Shown: positions 9,466 through 17,715, numbered from the stretch's first letter. The stretch: DNA of 64,000 bases from Streptococcus mitis (GCF_000722685.1 NZ_JPFV01000015.1:334714-398713), one strand, 5' to 3'. A program made the numbers and translations. The notes: generated by a model not told the origin, from the sequence alone.

Positions 9466-9747
9466 TTACAACAGCGCTTCAAACTCTGCGACAGTCATGC
9501 TCAACTGTTGACTTGCAACCTCAGACGTCAGAAGACCTTGACGGACCATATCCAGAAAAGCAAAAAGTTTCCCTTCTTCCCTTCCTTCAACTTTCCCACG
9601 CTCCAGTCCCTGTTCAATACCACGTTCTAAACCTTGTTTAATACCTTCTTCTCGACCACGCTCCAAGCCTTTTTCTTCAGCTTGTTCCAAGGCATAGTCC
9701 TGTGCTAACAAGGCTTGTTCTTCTCGCATACGTAGTTCACTAAACAT
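9466..9747 (-). CDS. Predicted internally started C-terminal Rpn product (nested, 93 residues)
   Basis: Inside the Rpn gene, in the same frame, an ATG at 9747 is preceded by a perfect AGGAGG (9756-9761) with an eight-base spacer. It would give a 93-residue protein starting MFSELRMREEQALLAQDYAL. E. coli rpn genes express such short C-terminal forms as antitoxins to the full protein. The same AGGAGG-ATG is kept in the truncated copy. The site is seen; its use is inferred. Confidence 0.45.
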   Translation of the reverse strand: MFSELRMREEQALLAQDYALEQAEEKGLERGREEGIKQGLERGIEQGLERGKVEGREEGKLFAFLDMVRQGLLTSEVASQQLSMTVAEFEALL

Positions 9748-10425
9748 CTTCCTGTCCTCCTCAGACCAGCTCTTGTAGTCCAGCAGTTGGTCTGCCTGAC
9801 TGATGGCTCGCTCGGGTTGTTGGGTAAAGGGTTTGTTGCCGAAAAACTCCAACCATGGTTTACGAACCTTATCTTTACTGGTGTCTCTGTATTTTTTTAA
9901 TTCTAAGAACGCCATCTTAACCAGATGGTTTTCTTGACCATTGTTTGTAATCGTTAAAACCTCACCCGTCGTATCCTCTCGCATGCTAAAACTATGAAAG
10001 GCCAAATCATCTGAGAAGTAATTGCTATCCACAATGGCGATAGCGTATACTGGTGCGATGTGTTTGTAACTCTGATGGGTATCACCTTCTCGTTGGCGAA
10101 TTTTTTCAAGATTCTGATTGACCTGACTACATAAGTAAGCCCACAAACGATTAATGAAAAAATTCTGATGATGAACTTGGATTTCAATAATTACTTGCGT
10201 TCCATTGTCTAGTTCAGCTAAAACGTCTATACTTGTATAGAAATCCTGCGCCGAGTACGGCATGGAAGGCAAGACGTGAATGTTACTTCCCTCTAAAATG
10301 GTCACATTTTTGGCTGGCAAGTCCAGCATATCGCGGATAAATTGACAAGTGATTTCTGGATTGCTAAAGATTTTTTTAGCAACTAAGTCATTGGTCGGGC
10401 TGATGCCCGGATGACGTACAGTCAT
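9466..10425 (-). CDS. Rpn family recombination-promoting nuclease / putative transposase
   Basis: 319 residues starting MTVRHPGISPTNDLVAKKIF. The start at 10425 has AGGAGA upstream and lies just downstream of an extended -10, so longer in-frame starts are not transcribed. The N-terminal ~210 residues form the PD-(D/E)XK fold: D at residue ~66 (TSIDVLAELDNG) and EIQ a few residues later (VIIEIQVHHQ) are the likely catalytic residues, followed by the RLWAYLCSQV helix. The C-terminal ~90 residues are a Glu/Arg/Gly-rich repeat region (GLERG, GREEG) and a short helical tail. Rpn proteins of E. coli cut DNA, promote RecA-independent recombination and, in recent work, act in phage defence controlled by an internally translated C-terminal antitoxin. 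Flanked by its own truncated copy and a BOX element, so the area is recombinogenic. Confidence 0.88.
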   Translation of the reverse strand: MTVRHPGISPTNDLVAKKIFSNPEITCQFIRDMLDLPAKNVTILEGSNIHVLPSMPYSAQDFYTSIDVLAELDNGTQVIIEIQVHHQNFFINRLWAYLCSQVNQNLEKIRQREGDTHQSYKHIAPVYAIAIVDSNYFSDDLAFHSFSMREDTTGEVLTITNNGQENHLVKMAFLELKKYRDTSKDKVRKPWLEFFGNKPFTQQPERAISQADQLLDYKSWSEEDRKMFSELRMREEQALLAQDYALEQAEEKGLERGREEGIKQGLERGIEQGLERGKVEGREEGKLFAFLDMVRQGLLTSEVASQQLSMTVAEFEALL

Positions 10426-10440
10426 ATTCTTTCTCCTTTC

Positions 10441-10449
10441 ATTATAGCA
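10441..10449 (-). promoter_or_regulatory. Extended -10 promoter of the Rpn gene
   Basis: TGCTATAAT on the minus strand, 16 bases before the chosen ATG. It supports the start at 10425. Confidence 0.6.
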
Positions 10450-10780
10450 CATTTTTAAATCTAGGTTTCCTAGATTATCTGGCTCTATCTATTTATTCGG
10501 AAAAGGAAATGAATTGTTAAGATATTTTATCTCCGTTTTAACTGAAATATGAACCTTAGCAAGCAGTTGTTTATCCAAAGTCAGATTTAGATAGAGATTC
10601 AAAGTTCTACCAGTAGCCAAACTCAGAGTTAGTATGATCAGATTTTTTTAGTTGCCCCAGCTTGAACTTGACAGACTTTAAACTACACCATACCCACCTG
10701 TATCCAATTAAGCTCAAATCTTAGCCTCTAAAGAGGAGCTACTTTCACTGAAATGAACCAGTATATTGAACTACACTATC

Positions 10781-10824
10781 TTATCAACAACTTTATCCAC
10801 AGTTGTGGATAAGGTTGTTGATAA
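10781..10824. promoter_or_regulatory. Palindromic cluster of four DnaA boxes
   Basis: Two plus-strand boxes TTATCAACA (10781) and TTATCCACA (10793) face two minus-strand boxes, read on plus as TGTGGATAA (10804) and TGTTGATAA (10816). The whole 44 bp is a near-perfect inverted repeat. Two of the boxes are exact matches to the consensus TTATCCACA. Confidence 0.75.
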
Positions 10825-10936
10825 CTAAACATCCTCAAAAGTTTCTTATTACAATGTTAAAAGTCTTGACTTTTCTCACTAACTACTATTCTCTACCAAA
10901 TCCCCTCCTAGCTAATAATTAAAATTCTCTCCTCGT

Positions 10937-11049
10937 CAATCAATGAAAATCAAAGAGAAAACTAGGAAGCTAACCGCAGACTGCTCAAAACAGTGTTTTG
11001 AGGTTGCAGATCGAAGCTGACCTAGTTTGAAGAGATTTTCGAAGAGTAT
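10937..11049 (-). repeat. Degenerate BOX element, boxA end and boxC with little boxB
   Basis: Same termini as the element at 8747 (CAATGAAAATCAAAGAG and TTTTCGAAGAGTAT) but only ~113 bp. The interior keeps part of one boxB and lacks the BOXA1R-like segment. Confidence 0.75.
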
Positions 11050-11151
11050 GAAACAGTATTATTTACAAAGACTATCCTACTTCTCCCTTTAATTTTCTAC
11101 ATGAAATAGACTATCAATTCAAAAAATAGTTAAGCAGATATATACACATGA

Positions 11152-11272
11152 TTATCCACAAGTTGTTGATAACTCCTGTGAATTACCCAATTTTTAGGAA
11201 CCGTTCCACTCTCAGTTGTCTATTATCTCTAAGGTTAATGAGCTATTCCCACTCTTATAAATCTGTGGAAAA
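11152..11272. promoter_or_regulatory. Second, looser group of DnaA boxes
   Basis: TTATCCACA at 11152-11160, TGTTGATAA at 11164-11172 (minus-strand box) and TGTGGAAAA at 11264-11272 (minus-strand box TTTTCCACA). Together with the palindrome there are seven box-like sites within 500 bp. Confidence 0.5.
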
Positions 11273-11509
11273 GTCTGATAATCACTTCATGTTCATACAA
11301 ACTGTAATTTTTAAGAAACAAGGTCAAATCTTACACAAGCGCAAAAACCATCTCTCTGAATATTCATTATTACTGTGTATCAGAAATAGTTTGTATTCAC
11401 AAATCTTTCTAGTTATTCCCTTATCATTCCAAATTAAGGGGGACAACATACAATAATTTTTATTTAAATGTATATCAATGTTCTTTGCTTTTCTTAACAA
11501 ATGCAATAC

Positions 11510-11535
11510 AAAAAGAGCCTGTTGCCAAGCTCTTT
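11510..11535 (-). terminator. Terminator of the SPFH gene
   Basis: Minus-strand hairpin AGAGCTTG/CAGGCTCT with loop GCAA, followed by a T run. Confidence 0.75.
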
Positions 11536-11541
11536 AGTCTA

Positions 11542-12441
11542 TTATTTCTTCTCAGCACGTAGGGCTGACAAGATTTGTGTACGGATATCATCAACACCAT
11601 TTGGCGTATTTGGTAGAAAAATGGTTTGATTTCCTTTTGCAGCAAAAGTATTCAAGGTATCCAAATACTGGTTAGTCAAGAGGATGGACATGATTTGTTC
11701 TTCTGTCATGCCAACATTGGCTTCCTTGAGTTCTGTGATAGACTCTGCCAATCCATCCACAATAGCCTTACGTTGTTGGGCAATCCCCACACCATGAAGG
11801 CGATCCTTTTCTGCTTCGGCTTCAGCTGCAGTGACGATTTTAATCTTATCGGCTTCCGCTAATTCTTGCGCTGCGACCCGCTTACGTTGCGCCGCATTAA
11901 TCTCATTCATGGATTGCTTAACTTCTGCATCTGGCTCAACCTTGGTAATCAAGGTTTTCACGATAATATAACCGTAAGTAGTCATTTCTTCTGCTACTTG
12001 GTGTTGAACTTCAAGAGCAATCTCATCTTTTTTCTCAAACAATTCATCCAAGGTTAATTTTGGAACAGAAGAACGAAGAGCGTCTTCAATATAAGATTTA
12101 ATCTGAGATTCTGGACGCATGAGTTTATAGTAGGCATCTGTCACGCTCTGCTCATTGACACGGTACTGAGTCGCTACATTCATCATAACGAACACATTGT
12201 CCTTGGTCTTAGTCTCAACTACAATATCGCTTTGCAACAAGCGCAACTGAATCCGTGCTGCAATCGAGTCAATCCCAAAAGGCAAGCGAATATGAATACC
12301 GCTATTGGCAACCTTTTGGTATTTCCCAAAGCGTTCAATAATCGCCACCGACTGCTGACGAACCACATAAACTGTACTCAGTGTGACTATCACCAATAGG
12401 AGCACACAAACCACCACAAAAATCATCAAAAATGTTGCCAT
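11542..12441 (-). CDS. SPFH/Band 7 (stomatin-like) membrane protein
   Basis: 299 residues. The start MATFLMIFVVV (12441) is chosen because GGAGG lies just upstream; a longer in-frame ATG at 12459 has no such site. One N-terminal membrane helix (residues ~3-27) is followed by the SPFH domain (VRQQSVAIIERFGKYQKVANSGIHIRLPFG) and a coiled coil rich in Ala/Glu (AAQRKRVAAQELAEADKIKIVTAAEAEAEKD in part), then a C-terminal tail. Proteins of this family oligomerise at the inner face of the membrane and organise microdomains or protect membrane proteases; the partner here is unknown. Monocistronic, with its own promoter and terminator. Confidence 0.9.
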   Translation of the reverse strand: MATFLMIFVVVCVLLLVIVTLSTVYVVRQQSVAIIERFGKYQKVANSGIHIRLPFGIDSIAARIQLRLLQSDIVVETKTKDNVFVMMNVATQYRVNEQSVTDAYYKLMRPESQIKSYIEDALRSSVPKLTLDELFEKKDEIALEVQHQVAEEMTTYGYIIVKTLITKVEPDAEVKQSMNEINAAQRKRVAAQELAEADKIKIVTAAEAEAEKDRLHGVGIAQQRKAIVDGLAESITELKEANVGMTEEQIMSILLTNQYLDTLNTFAAKGNQTIFLPNTPNGVDDIRTQILSALRAEKK

Positions 12442-12472
12442 TATCGTGACCTCCATCATTATTTTTTCCTGT

Positions 12473-12481
12473 ATTATAGCA
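12473..12481 (-). promoter_or_regulatory. Extended -10 promoter of the SPFH gene
   Basis: TGCTATAAT on the minus strand, about 30 bases upstream of the start codon; a possible -35 TGCACA lies 18 bases further up. Confidence 0.55.
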
Positions 12482-12623
12482 CATTTAAAGAAGGTTGTGC
12501 AGTTTTTACTGCGATTTTTCCTGAAATGTCAATAATTAGAGGTGAAACTACATTTCAAGTTAGTAATCGCTTTTTTCATTACATTAACTTCTATAGAATC
12601 TACATCAATAGTCAGGGAATAAC

Positions 12624-12652
12624 TTGCCTTAACTTTTCCCTCGTGCTATACT
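12624..12652 (+). promoter_or_regulatory. Promoter of the acid phosphatase lipoprotein gene
   Basis: TTGCCT (12624-12629), 17-base spacer, TATACT (12647-12652) with an upstream TG, 33 bases before the ATG. Confidence 0.65.
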
Positions 12653-12684
12653 AGTGATTGAAATTAATAAATAGGAGATATTTC

Positions 12685-13542
12685 ATGAAAACAGCAAAAA
12701 CTACTGTTACAATCCTTTCTGCACTTGCTTCTGTCGTCTTATTGGCTAGTTGTGCAACAAAGTCCACAGAAACACAGGCAAGCAATAATAGCTCATCTGA
12801 TAATCAAATTACAATGACATATGACCAACTACGGTCAAGAGAAAACACTATGTCAACCCTTTGGTACCAAAAATCAGCTGAAACTAAAGCTTTATACATA
12901 CAGGGTTATAACGTTGCAACAAATCACCTAAAGGAATTGCTCAAAACAGAATCAGACAAACCTTACTCTATCGTTTTAGACTTGGATGAAACTGTCCTAG
13001 ATAATAGCCCTTATCAAGTACAAAATGTCAAAGATGGTACAGCATTCACACCCGAAAATTGGGATGTTTGGGTTCAAAAAGCTGCAGCAAAAGCCGTCCC
13101 TGGCGCCAAGGATTTTCTTCAGTTTGCTGATCAAAACGGCGTCCAAATCTACTATATTTCTGACCGCTCAGCTAATCAAGTAGATGCTACTATTAAAAAT
13201 CTTGAAAGTGAAGGAATTCCTGTTCAAGGACGTGATCATCTCATGTTCTTAGAAAGTGGTGTAAAATCCAAAGAGGGTCGTCGCCAAAAAGTTCAAGAAA
13301 AAACAAATCTTATCTTATTGTTTGGTGATAACCTCGTAGACTTTGCAGATTTTTCTAAGACTTCTGAATCTGACCGTGATAAACAACTTGAAGAATTGCA
13401 AAAAGAATTCGGTGAAAAATTCATCATCTTCCCAAATCCAATGTACGGATCATGGGAATCAGCTGTATACGGTGGTAACAAACTAGATGCTAAAGGTCAA
13501 GTAGAAGAACGCCAAAAAGCCTTGCAAGGTTTTGATAAATAA
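12685..13542 (+). CDS. HAD-type acid phosphatase lipoprotein, 5'-nucleotidase lipoprotein e(P4) family
   Basis: 285 residues; ATG at 12685 follows TAGGAGAT. The signal peptide ends in a lipobox (VVLLASC), so the mature protein is a membrane-tethered lipoprotein outside the cell. The class C phosphatase signature is clear: VLDLDETVLDN gives the nucleophile and acid/base Asp pair, ISDRSANQ is the second motif, and FGDNLVDF supplies the metal-binding Asp. Family members (P4 of Haemophilus, LppC of group C streptococci) remove phosphate from nucleotides and other esters, possibly to scavenge nucleosides or NMN. It stands alone between its own promoter and a long stem-loop. Confidence 0.92.
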   Translation: MKTAKTTVTILSALASVVLLASCATKSTETQASNNSSSDNQITMTYDQLRSRENTMSTLWYQKSAETKALYIQGYNVATNHLKELLKTESDKPYSIVLDLDETVLDNSPYQVQNVKDGTAFTPENWDVWVQKAAAKAVPGAKDFLQFADQNGVQIYYISDRSANQVDATIKNLESEGIPVQGRDHLMFLESGVKSKEGRRQKVQEKTNLILLFGDNLVDFADFSKTSESDRDKQLEELQKEFGEKFIIFPNPMYGSWESAVYGGNKLDAKGQVEERQKALQGFDK

Positions 13543-13591
13543 AACAAATAAGCTGATTCTACATAAAATTAGGCTAACTTACAATCTTCAA

Positions 13592-13642
13592 AAAGTGGAT
13601 AGGAGGGAATTCTGATAATCAGAAAACTTTCCTATCCACTTT
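13592..13642 (+). terminator. Long perfect-ended inverted repeat after the phosphatase gene
   Basis: AAAGTGGATAGGA pairs with TCCTATCCACTTT across ~25 bases that hold a second small palindrome (TTCTGATAATCAGAA). There is no clean T run on either side, so it may be a terminator, an mRNA stabiliser or a small mobile repeat. Confidence 0.5.
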
Positions 13643-13743
13643 GATAATTGATATAACATCTAGCTTTTATACATCTGATACTATACGTTTTTTGATTTTA
13701 AAGATTTTTTGCCTATCCCCTATATTTCAAAAATTAAGCAATA

Positions 13744-13772
13744 TTGATGATCTAAATTTGATGTGGTATACT
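13744..13772 (+). promoter_or_regulatory. Promoter of the Fst-type toxin mRNA (RNA I)
   Basis: TTGATG (13744-13749), 17-base spacer, TATACT (13767-13772) with extended TG. The start point would be about 13779, giving a leader of about 50 bases before the toxin ATG. Confidence 0.7.
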
Positions 13773-13830
13773 ATTTTTGTCATCGGTTACCGATTACGTT
13801 CCCTATGGTTCGTGAGAGGAAGTGAAACTA

Positions 13831-13929
13831 ATGAGCCTTATCATAGAGCTCGCTCTTACTATTATAGCGGACATCATAGCAGGAATTATCTTGTATTTCG
13901 TCTGCAGATGGCTAGATAGTAAGGACTAG
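13831..13929 (+). CDS. Fst/par-family type I toxin, 32-residue membrane peptide
   Basis: The small open frame encodes a single hydrophobic helix (LIIELALTIIADIIAGIILY) followed by the short charged tail CRWLDSKD. A long transmembrane segment with a conserved W-L pair and a charged end is the shape of Fst toxins of Enterococcus and Streptococcus, which damage the membrane from inside. GAGAGGAAG lies upstream of the ATG. The decisive support is context: a consensus promoter, a convergent antisense promoter, a shared bidirectional terminator and a 16-base direct repeat that overlaps the toxin start codon, all as in the par locus of pAD1. Too short to be kept by usual gene callers. Confidence 0.78.
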   Translation: MSLIIELALTIIADIIAGIILYFVCRWLDSKD

Positions 13930-13974
13930 ACCGAGTGACTAGCCTATCAACACCCGTTAAATCGCTAAGATACG

Positions 13975-14038
13975 TCAAAAAAGCCCTTAACTATCGCACT
14001 AGTTAGGGGCTTTGGTGTTCTAATGAACCTTATCAATT
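13975..14038 (-). ncRNA. Antisense RNA (RNA II-like antitoxin) of the par locus
   Basis: Predicted 64-base RNA starting about 14038 and ending in the T run at 13977-13982. Its 5' part is complementary to CTAATGAACCTTATCA (14020-14035), which differs by one base from CTAATGAGCCTTATCA at the toxin start (13828-13843). It can therefore pair in trans with the toxin ribosome binding region, and it overlaps the toxin mRNA 3' end at the terminator. Confidence 0.65.
13977..14013. terminator. Bidirectional terminator of the par locus
   Basis: AAAGCCCTTAACTA pairs with TAGTTAGGGGCTTT. On the minus strand it ends in six T. It serves both convergent RNAs. Confidence 0.8.
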
Positions 14039-14044
14039 AACTAC

Positions 14045-14073
14045 ATTCTAGCATATAAACTCCGATATTTTAA
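14045..14073 (-). promoter_or_regulatory. Promoter of the antisense RNA
   Basis: Minus strand TTAAAA (14068-14073), 17-base spacer, TAGAAT (14045-14050) with an extended TG directly upstream of the -10. Confidence 0.6.
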
Positions 14074-14155
14074 GAGTTTTATTTATTTTTTTAAAGTGCC
14101 TTAGGTATCTGAAAGGTCTTGAAAGTTCTATAATGCAGTTAGCCATCTAATACCC

Positions 14156-14189
14156 AAAAACCGACTAGCTCCTATGAACTAGTCGGTTT
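14156..14189 (-). terminator. Terminator of the adc operon
   Basis: Minus strand ACCGACTAG/CTAGTCGGT hairpin with a T run, directly after the adcA stop. Confidence 0.85.
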
Positions 14190-14193
14190 CTCA

Positions 14194-15705
14194 TCAATGC
14201 GCCAACATTTCTTGGGCGATTTCTTGGCCAGATAGGTTATCTGGGTAGTAGGTTGGCCAGTTATCCATTTCTTCAAAGAGGGCTTCTTGGCTTGTGCCTC
14301 CAAAGAAGATATGGAAATGTTCTGCCTTAACTGGAGCGATATTGTGGTCACTAAACTGAACATACTTGAACTGTCCAGCGTCCGCATCTGTCGCTTCAAA
14401 GAGGAAGCGCACGCCACGATTACCTTTCTTGTAAGTCAAGATTTTCTTTCCAACATACTTGTAAGTGAATTTCTTGCTTTGTCCACCTTGAACAAATTCC
14501 ATAGTGTTATCAGTGATGTTGATCTTAGTCACATCTGTCTGATAACCTTTTCTATAGTAGGCCTTGTACTCAGCCTGAGTCATCTTACCAGTCAACTTAG
14601 CCTTGTAGTCAAAGACTTGGTCAAACGTGCCAGCTTCAAGGAAAGGATAAACTGATTGCCAGTTACCTGCATAGTCACTCAAGGTACGGTCCTTGACAGC
14701 TGTATCCTCAAAGTAACCATTTTGGACTGTTTTGGTATCCTCTGCCTTTTCAGGCTCGATTGCTGGGCCTTCTTGGTCCGTTGTTTGTTTCAGAGCCTTG
14801 AGGTTTTTCTCCATAACGGAAATATAGTTTTCGCCAGCCTTGGTGTCCTCTTCTGTCAGACTTTCCAAAGGATTGAGGACATCTGTTTTGACACCTGCCT
14901 CTTTTGAAAGTGTGTTAGCAAGGGCTTGTGAAGCATTTTCTTCAAAGTAGATATAGGCAATTTTATTTTTCTTGACGTACTCTGTCAACTCTGCCAAACG
15001 AGCAGCTGATGGTTCTGCATCTGGAGAGATGCCTGAGATTGCGACTTGTTTGAGTCCATAGTCCAAAGCGAGATAGTTAAAGGCTGCGTGTTGCGTTACA
15101 AAGCTCTTTTGTTTGGCTTGAGACAAACCTTCTGCATAAGCCTTATCCAAGGTTTGCAATTTTTCGATATAAGCAGCAGCATTCTTCTCAAAGGTTTCTT
15201 TTTTATCAGGATAAGCTGCTGACAAGCTATCACGGATGTGTTCTACAAGTTTAATGGCACGAACTGGTGATAACCAAACATGGGGATCGTACTCATGGTG
15301 ATGGCCTTCTTCTCCATGGTCATGGTCTCCCTCTTCTTCCTCTCCACCTGGCAAAAGCAACATATCGCCTGTCGCCTTGATGGTTTTGACCTTTTTCTTA
15401 TCCAAAGTATCTAGCAATTTAGGGACCCATGTTTCCATGTTTTCATTTTCATAGACAAAGGTATCTGCGTCTTGGATTTTGGCAACTGCCTTGGCAGAGG
15501 GTTCGTATTCATGGGGTTCAGTACCAGCACCGATTAGGAGTTCTACATTAGCCGTATCTCCTGCGACTTGCTTGGTAAATTCATAGACAGGGTAAAAGGT
15601 TGTCACGATATTTAGTTTGCCATCTGCCTGCTTTTGATTGGAACAAGCCACTAAAAACAAGGCACATAGACTGGCTAGCAATAAGCTAATTTTTTTCACG
15701 TTCAT
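14194..15705 (-). CDS. adcA: Zinc-binding lipoprotein AdcA with C-terminal ZinT domain
   Basis: 503 residues. Signal peptide with lipobox (FLVACS). Residues ~30-315 form the cluster A-I ZnuA-type binding fold, with the His-rich flexible loop DHDHGEEGHHHEYDPHVW and the later metal histidines (QHAAFNYLA). Residues ~325-503 are a ZinT (YodA) domain with its own His sites (DHNIAPVKAEHFHIFFGG). It captures extracellular Zn(II) and hands it to the AdcBC transporter. Last gene of adcRCBA, transcribed from the Zn-responsive promoter upstream of adcR; four bases separate it from adcB. Length and two-domain layout match the pneumococcal protein. Confidence 0.97.
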   Translation of the reverse strand: MNVKKISLLLASLCALFLVACSNQKQADGKLNIVTTFYPVYEFTKQVAGDTANVELLIGAGTEPHEYEPSAKAVAKIQDADTFVYENENMETWVPKLLDTLDKKKVKTIKATGDMLLLPGGEEEEGDHDHGEEGHHHEYDPHVWLSPVRAIKLVEHIRDSLSAAYPDKKETFEKNAAAYIEKLQTLDKAYAEGLSQAKQKSFVTQHAAFNYLALDYGLKQVAISGISPDAEPSAARLAELTEYVKKNKIAYIYFEENASQALANTLSKEAGVKTDVLNPLESLTEEDTKAGENYISVMEKNLKALKQTTDQEGPAIEPEKAEDTKTVQNGYFEDTAVKDRTLSDYAGNWQSVYPFLEAGTFDQVFDYKAKLTGKMTQAEYKAYYRKGYQTDVTKINITDNTMEFVQGGQSKKFTYKYVGKKILTYKKGNRGVRFLFEATDADAGQFKYVQFSDHNIAPVKAEHFHIFFGGTSQEALFEEMDNWPTYYPDNLSGQEIAQEMLAH

Positions 15706-15708
15706 CTC

Positions 15709-16515
15709 CTATTTGATAAAACGTCTTACTAAACTAATGAGTAAAAAGACAGTTACAAAAATAATGGTAATACTTGCACTTGCAGGTGTTTCTGCATAGT
15801 AGGAAATGTAAAGTCCTGCCACCATTCCCAAAAATCCAATAGCACTAGCAAGTAGCATGACCGATTTAAAGTTTTTCCCCAGACGCAGGGCAATACTAGC
15901 TGGCAAGACCATAATGGTCGATACCAGAAGAGCTCCTGCTGCAGGAATCATAAGGGCAATGGCCACTCCTGTCACCATGTTAAAAAGAATAGACATGGTA
16001 CGAACGGGCAAACCGTCCACAAAGGCCGTATCCTCATCAAAGGTCAGGATATACATGGGACGAAGGAAGAGGAAGGTCAAAATCAAAACAACCGCCGCAA
16101 TGACAAAGAGGGAAATGACCTGTTCTTCGCTGATCGTCACGATTGAACCAAAAAGGTACTGGTCCAAACTCATAGAACTAGAGCTTTTACCCTTGCTCAT
16201 GACAATCAGAGAAACAGCCAAACCTGTTGACATGAGGATAGCTGTCCCGATTTCCATAAAGCTCTTGTAAACCGTACGTAGATACTCCAGAAAGACTGCC
16301 GCAATCAAGACAATAGCAATAGTGGAAATAGTCGGAGAAATCCCCAGAACCAGACCAAAGGCTACACCCGAAAGTGAGACGTGGCTGAGGGTATCACTCA
16401 TCAAACTCTGACGACGCAAGATAAGGAAGGTTCCAAGAACTGGCGAGAAAAGACTCATGGCAATAACGGCCAGAAAAGCTCGTTGCATAAAGTCATAAGA
16501 TAACAAACTAAGCAT
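15709..16515 (-). CDS. adcB: Zinc ABC transporter permease AdcB
   Basis: 268 residues from ATG 16515, chosen because AGGAGGT stands just upstream; a longer in-frame start would extend deeper into adcC. It is an ABC-3 family integral membrane protein with about eight hydrophobic segments (for example [21 protein letters not shown] helices and [20 protein letters not shown]). It forms the zinc channel and pairs with AdcC. Overlaps adcC by eight bases, so translation is coupled. Confidence 0.95.
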   Translation of the reverse strand: MLSLLSYDFMQRAFLAVIAMSLFSPVLGTFLILRRQSLMSDTLSHVSLSGVAFGLVLGISPTISTIAIVLIAAVFLEYLRTVYKSFMEIGTAILMSTGLAVSLIVMSKGKSSSSMSLDQYLFGSIVTISEEQVISLFVIAAVVLILTFLFLRPMYILTFDEDTAFVDGLPVRTMSILFNMVTGVAIALMIPAAGALLVSTIMVLPASIALRLGKNFKSVMLLASAIGFLGMVAGLYISYYAETPASASITIIFVTVFLLISLVRRFIK

Positions 16516-17212
16516 GGCCCACCTCCTGATCATTCTCATGAACGTTGAAACAACGCCATGGCGAATCTTGGTTACGAACTAGATGAATATTGCGATCCGC
16601 ATAATCCTTAACCTCCTCAGGGTCATGAGTAATCATCAAAACAGCCTTGCCGTGATGATGGGCGCTGTGGTGCATGAGTTCATAAAATTCATTTTTACTT
16701 CCTGCATCCATCCCTGTTGTCGGCTCATCTAGGATAAACACATCTGGGTCAGAAGCAAACATACGCGCAATCACCGCTCGCTGCTTTTGCCCCCCAGAAA
16801 GAGACCCCAAGCGTTTGTCTCGGTGTTCCCACATACCAACTGAGTCCAAACTAGCCTTGATATGCTCCTCATCATGAGCATTCAAGCGACGGAACCAGCC
16901 TTTTCGTGGATAGCGACCCGACTTGACAAATTCGTAAACCGTACTTGGAAAACCAGCATTAAAACTGGCTATCTGCTGGGGAAGGTAGGCTATTCTCAAT
17001 TTCTTACCCTGCGTATTTGTCTTTGAAATAGTCACCTTGCCAATGCGTGGCTGAAGGATACCAAGACTAGCCTTGATCAGTGTCGTCTTAGCTGCCCCAT
17101 TTTCCCCAGTCAAGGTAACAAATTCCCCACTATCAACACTATAATTGATATGTTCAAGAACAGGCTCCTTATCATAATAGAAGGACAAATCCTCTACCGT
17201 AATATATCTCAT
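16508..17212 (-). CDS. adcC: Zinc ABC transporter ATP-binding protein AdcC
   Basis: 234 residues. Walker A region reads [10 protein letters not shown], with Ala where Gly is usual (GxxGxGKT becomes GENGAAKT), signature LSGGQKQR, Walker [13 protein letters not shown] and switch His in ITHDPEE. Energises zinc uptake through AdcB. Its ATG shares one base with the adcR stop (TAATG), a sign of coupling. Confidence 0.95.
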   Translation of the reverse strand: MRYITVEDLSFYYDKEPVLEHINYSVDSGEFVTLTGENGAAKTTLIKASLGILQPRIGKVTISKTNTQGKKLRIAYLPQQIASFNAGFPSTVYEFVKSGRYPRKGWFRRLNAHDEEHIKASLDSVGMWEHRDKRLGSLSGGQKQRAVIARMFASDPDVFILDEPTTGMDAGSKNEFYELMHHSAHHHGKAVLMITHDPEEVKDYADRNIHLVRNQDSPWRCFNVHENDQEVGHA

Positions 17213-17652
17213 TATTTGATTTCTCCTACTAAAGCAGTCAAAAACCGCTGAATCACTTTTTGTTCGTTTGGAGTAAACTGAGTTGCCACTTGTTCATATG
17301 TTAAAAGCGTATGCTCATGGTGATGGTGGTGCTCCTCAGCGATTGGACGAGCCAAATCAGTCAACTGATAAAAAATCACACGCGCATCCTTCGAATCTTT
17401 AAATGTTTCCAACATCCCTTCCTTGACCAAAGACTTAATGGCCTTGGTAACTGCCGCCTGACTGACATTGAGGCGACGGGCCAACTCGGAATTGGTTAAA
17501 GATTCCTCCGACAAGAGCATGAGGATATGCTCCTGAGTATTGGTCAGGGCCACCTCGCTAGTGCAATGACCTATTAGGATTTCATGCTGATTTTCTGCCT
17601 GCAAAATCACCTCATTCAAAAAAGCATCGATATCCTTCGCTAGCTGTCTCAT
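17212..17652 (-). CDS. adcR: Zinc-responsive MarR-family repressor AdcR
   Basis: 146 residues. Winged-helix core ([33 protein letters not shown] in the middle) and His-rich stretch [10 protein letters not shown] that supplies zinc ligands. With Zn it represses adc, pht and other zinc genes. First gene of adcRCBA and autoregulated: an operator overlaps its promoter. Confidence 0.96.
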   Translation of the reverse strand: MRQLAKDIDAFLNEVILQAENQHEILIGHCTSEVALTNTQEHILMLLSEESLTNSELARRLNVSQAAVTKAIKSLVKEGMLETFKDSKDARVIFYQLTDLARPIAEEHHHHHEHTLLTYEQVATQFTPNEQKVIQRFLTALVGEIK

Positions 17653-17715
17653 ATCTGACTCCTTTCCTTTTGGACTTCTCTTTTTAAGAGAAAAATACTA
17701 TTCTTTGAAAAATTA

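Larger units (their letters stand above)
10450..11509. other. About 1.06 kb without a recognisable gene
   Basis: AT-rich stretch between the Rpn promoter and the SPFH gene terminator. It contains a palindromic DnaA-box cluster, a second looser group of DnaA boxes and a degenerate BOX element, all listed separately. Short open frames here (for example plus strand 11148-11456) have no ribosome site and no protein-like composition. I see nothing else in 10450-10780. Confidence 0.6.

Noticed and set aside
9438..9641. Plus-strand frame antisense to the Rpn 3' end
   Set aside because: Shadow of the duplicated C-terminal sequence; a related shadow appears over the second copy at 9011-9193.
11148..11456. 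102-residue plus-strand frame
   Set aside because: No ribosome site, composition not protein-like, overlaps DnaA boxes.
13641..13919. 92-residue plus-strand frame
   Set aside because: Starts within the inverted repeat and overlaps the par toxin in another frame; no ribosome site.
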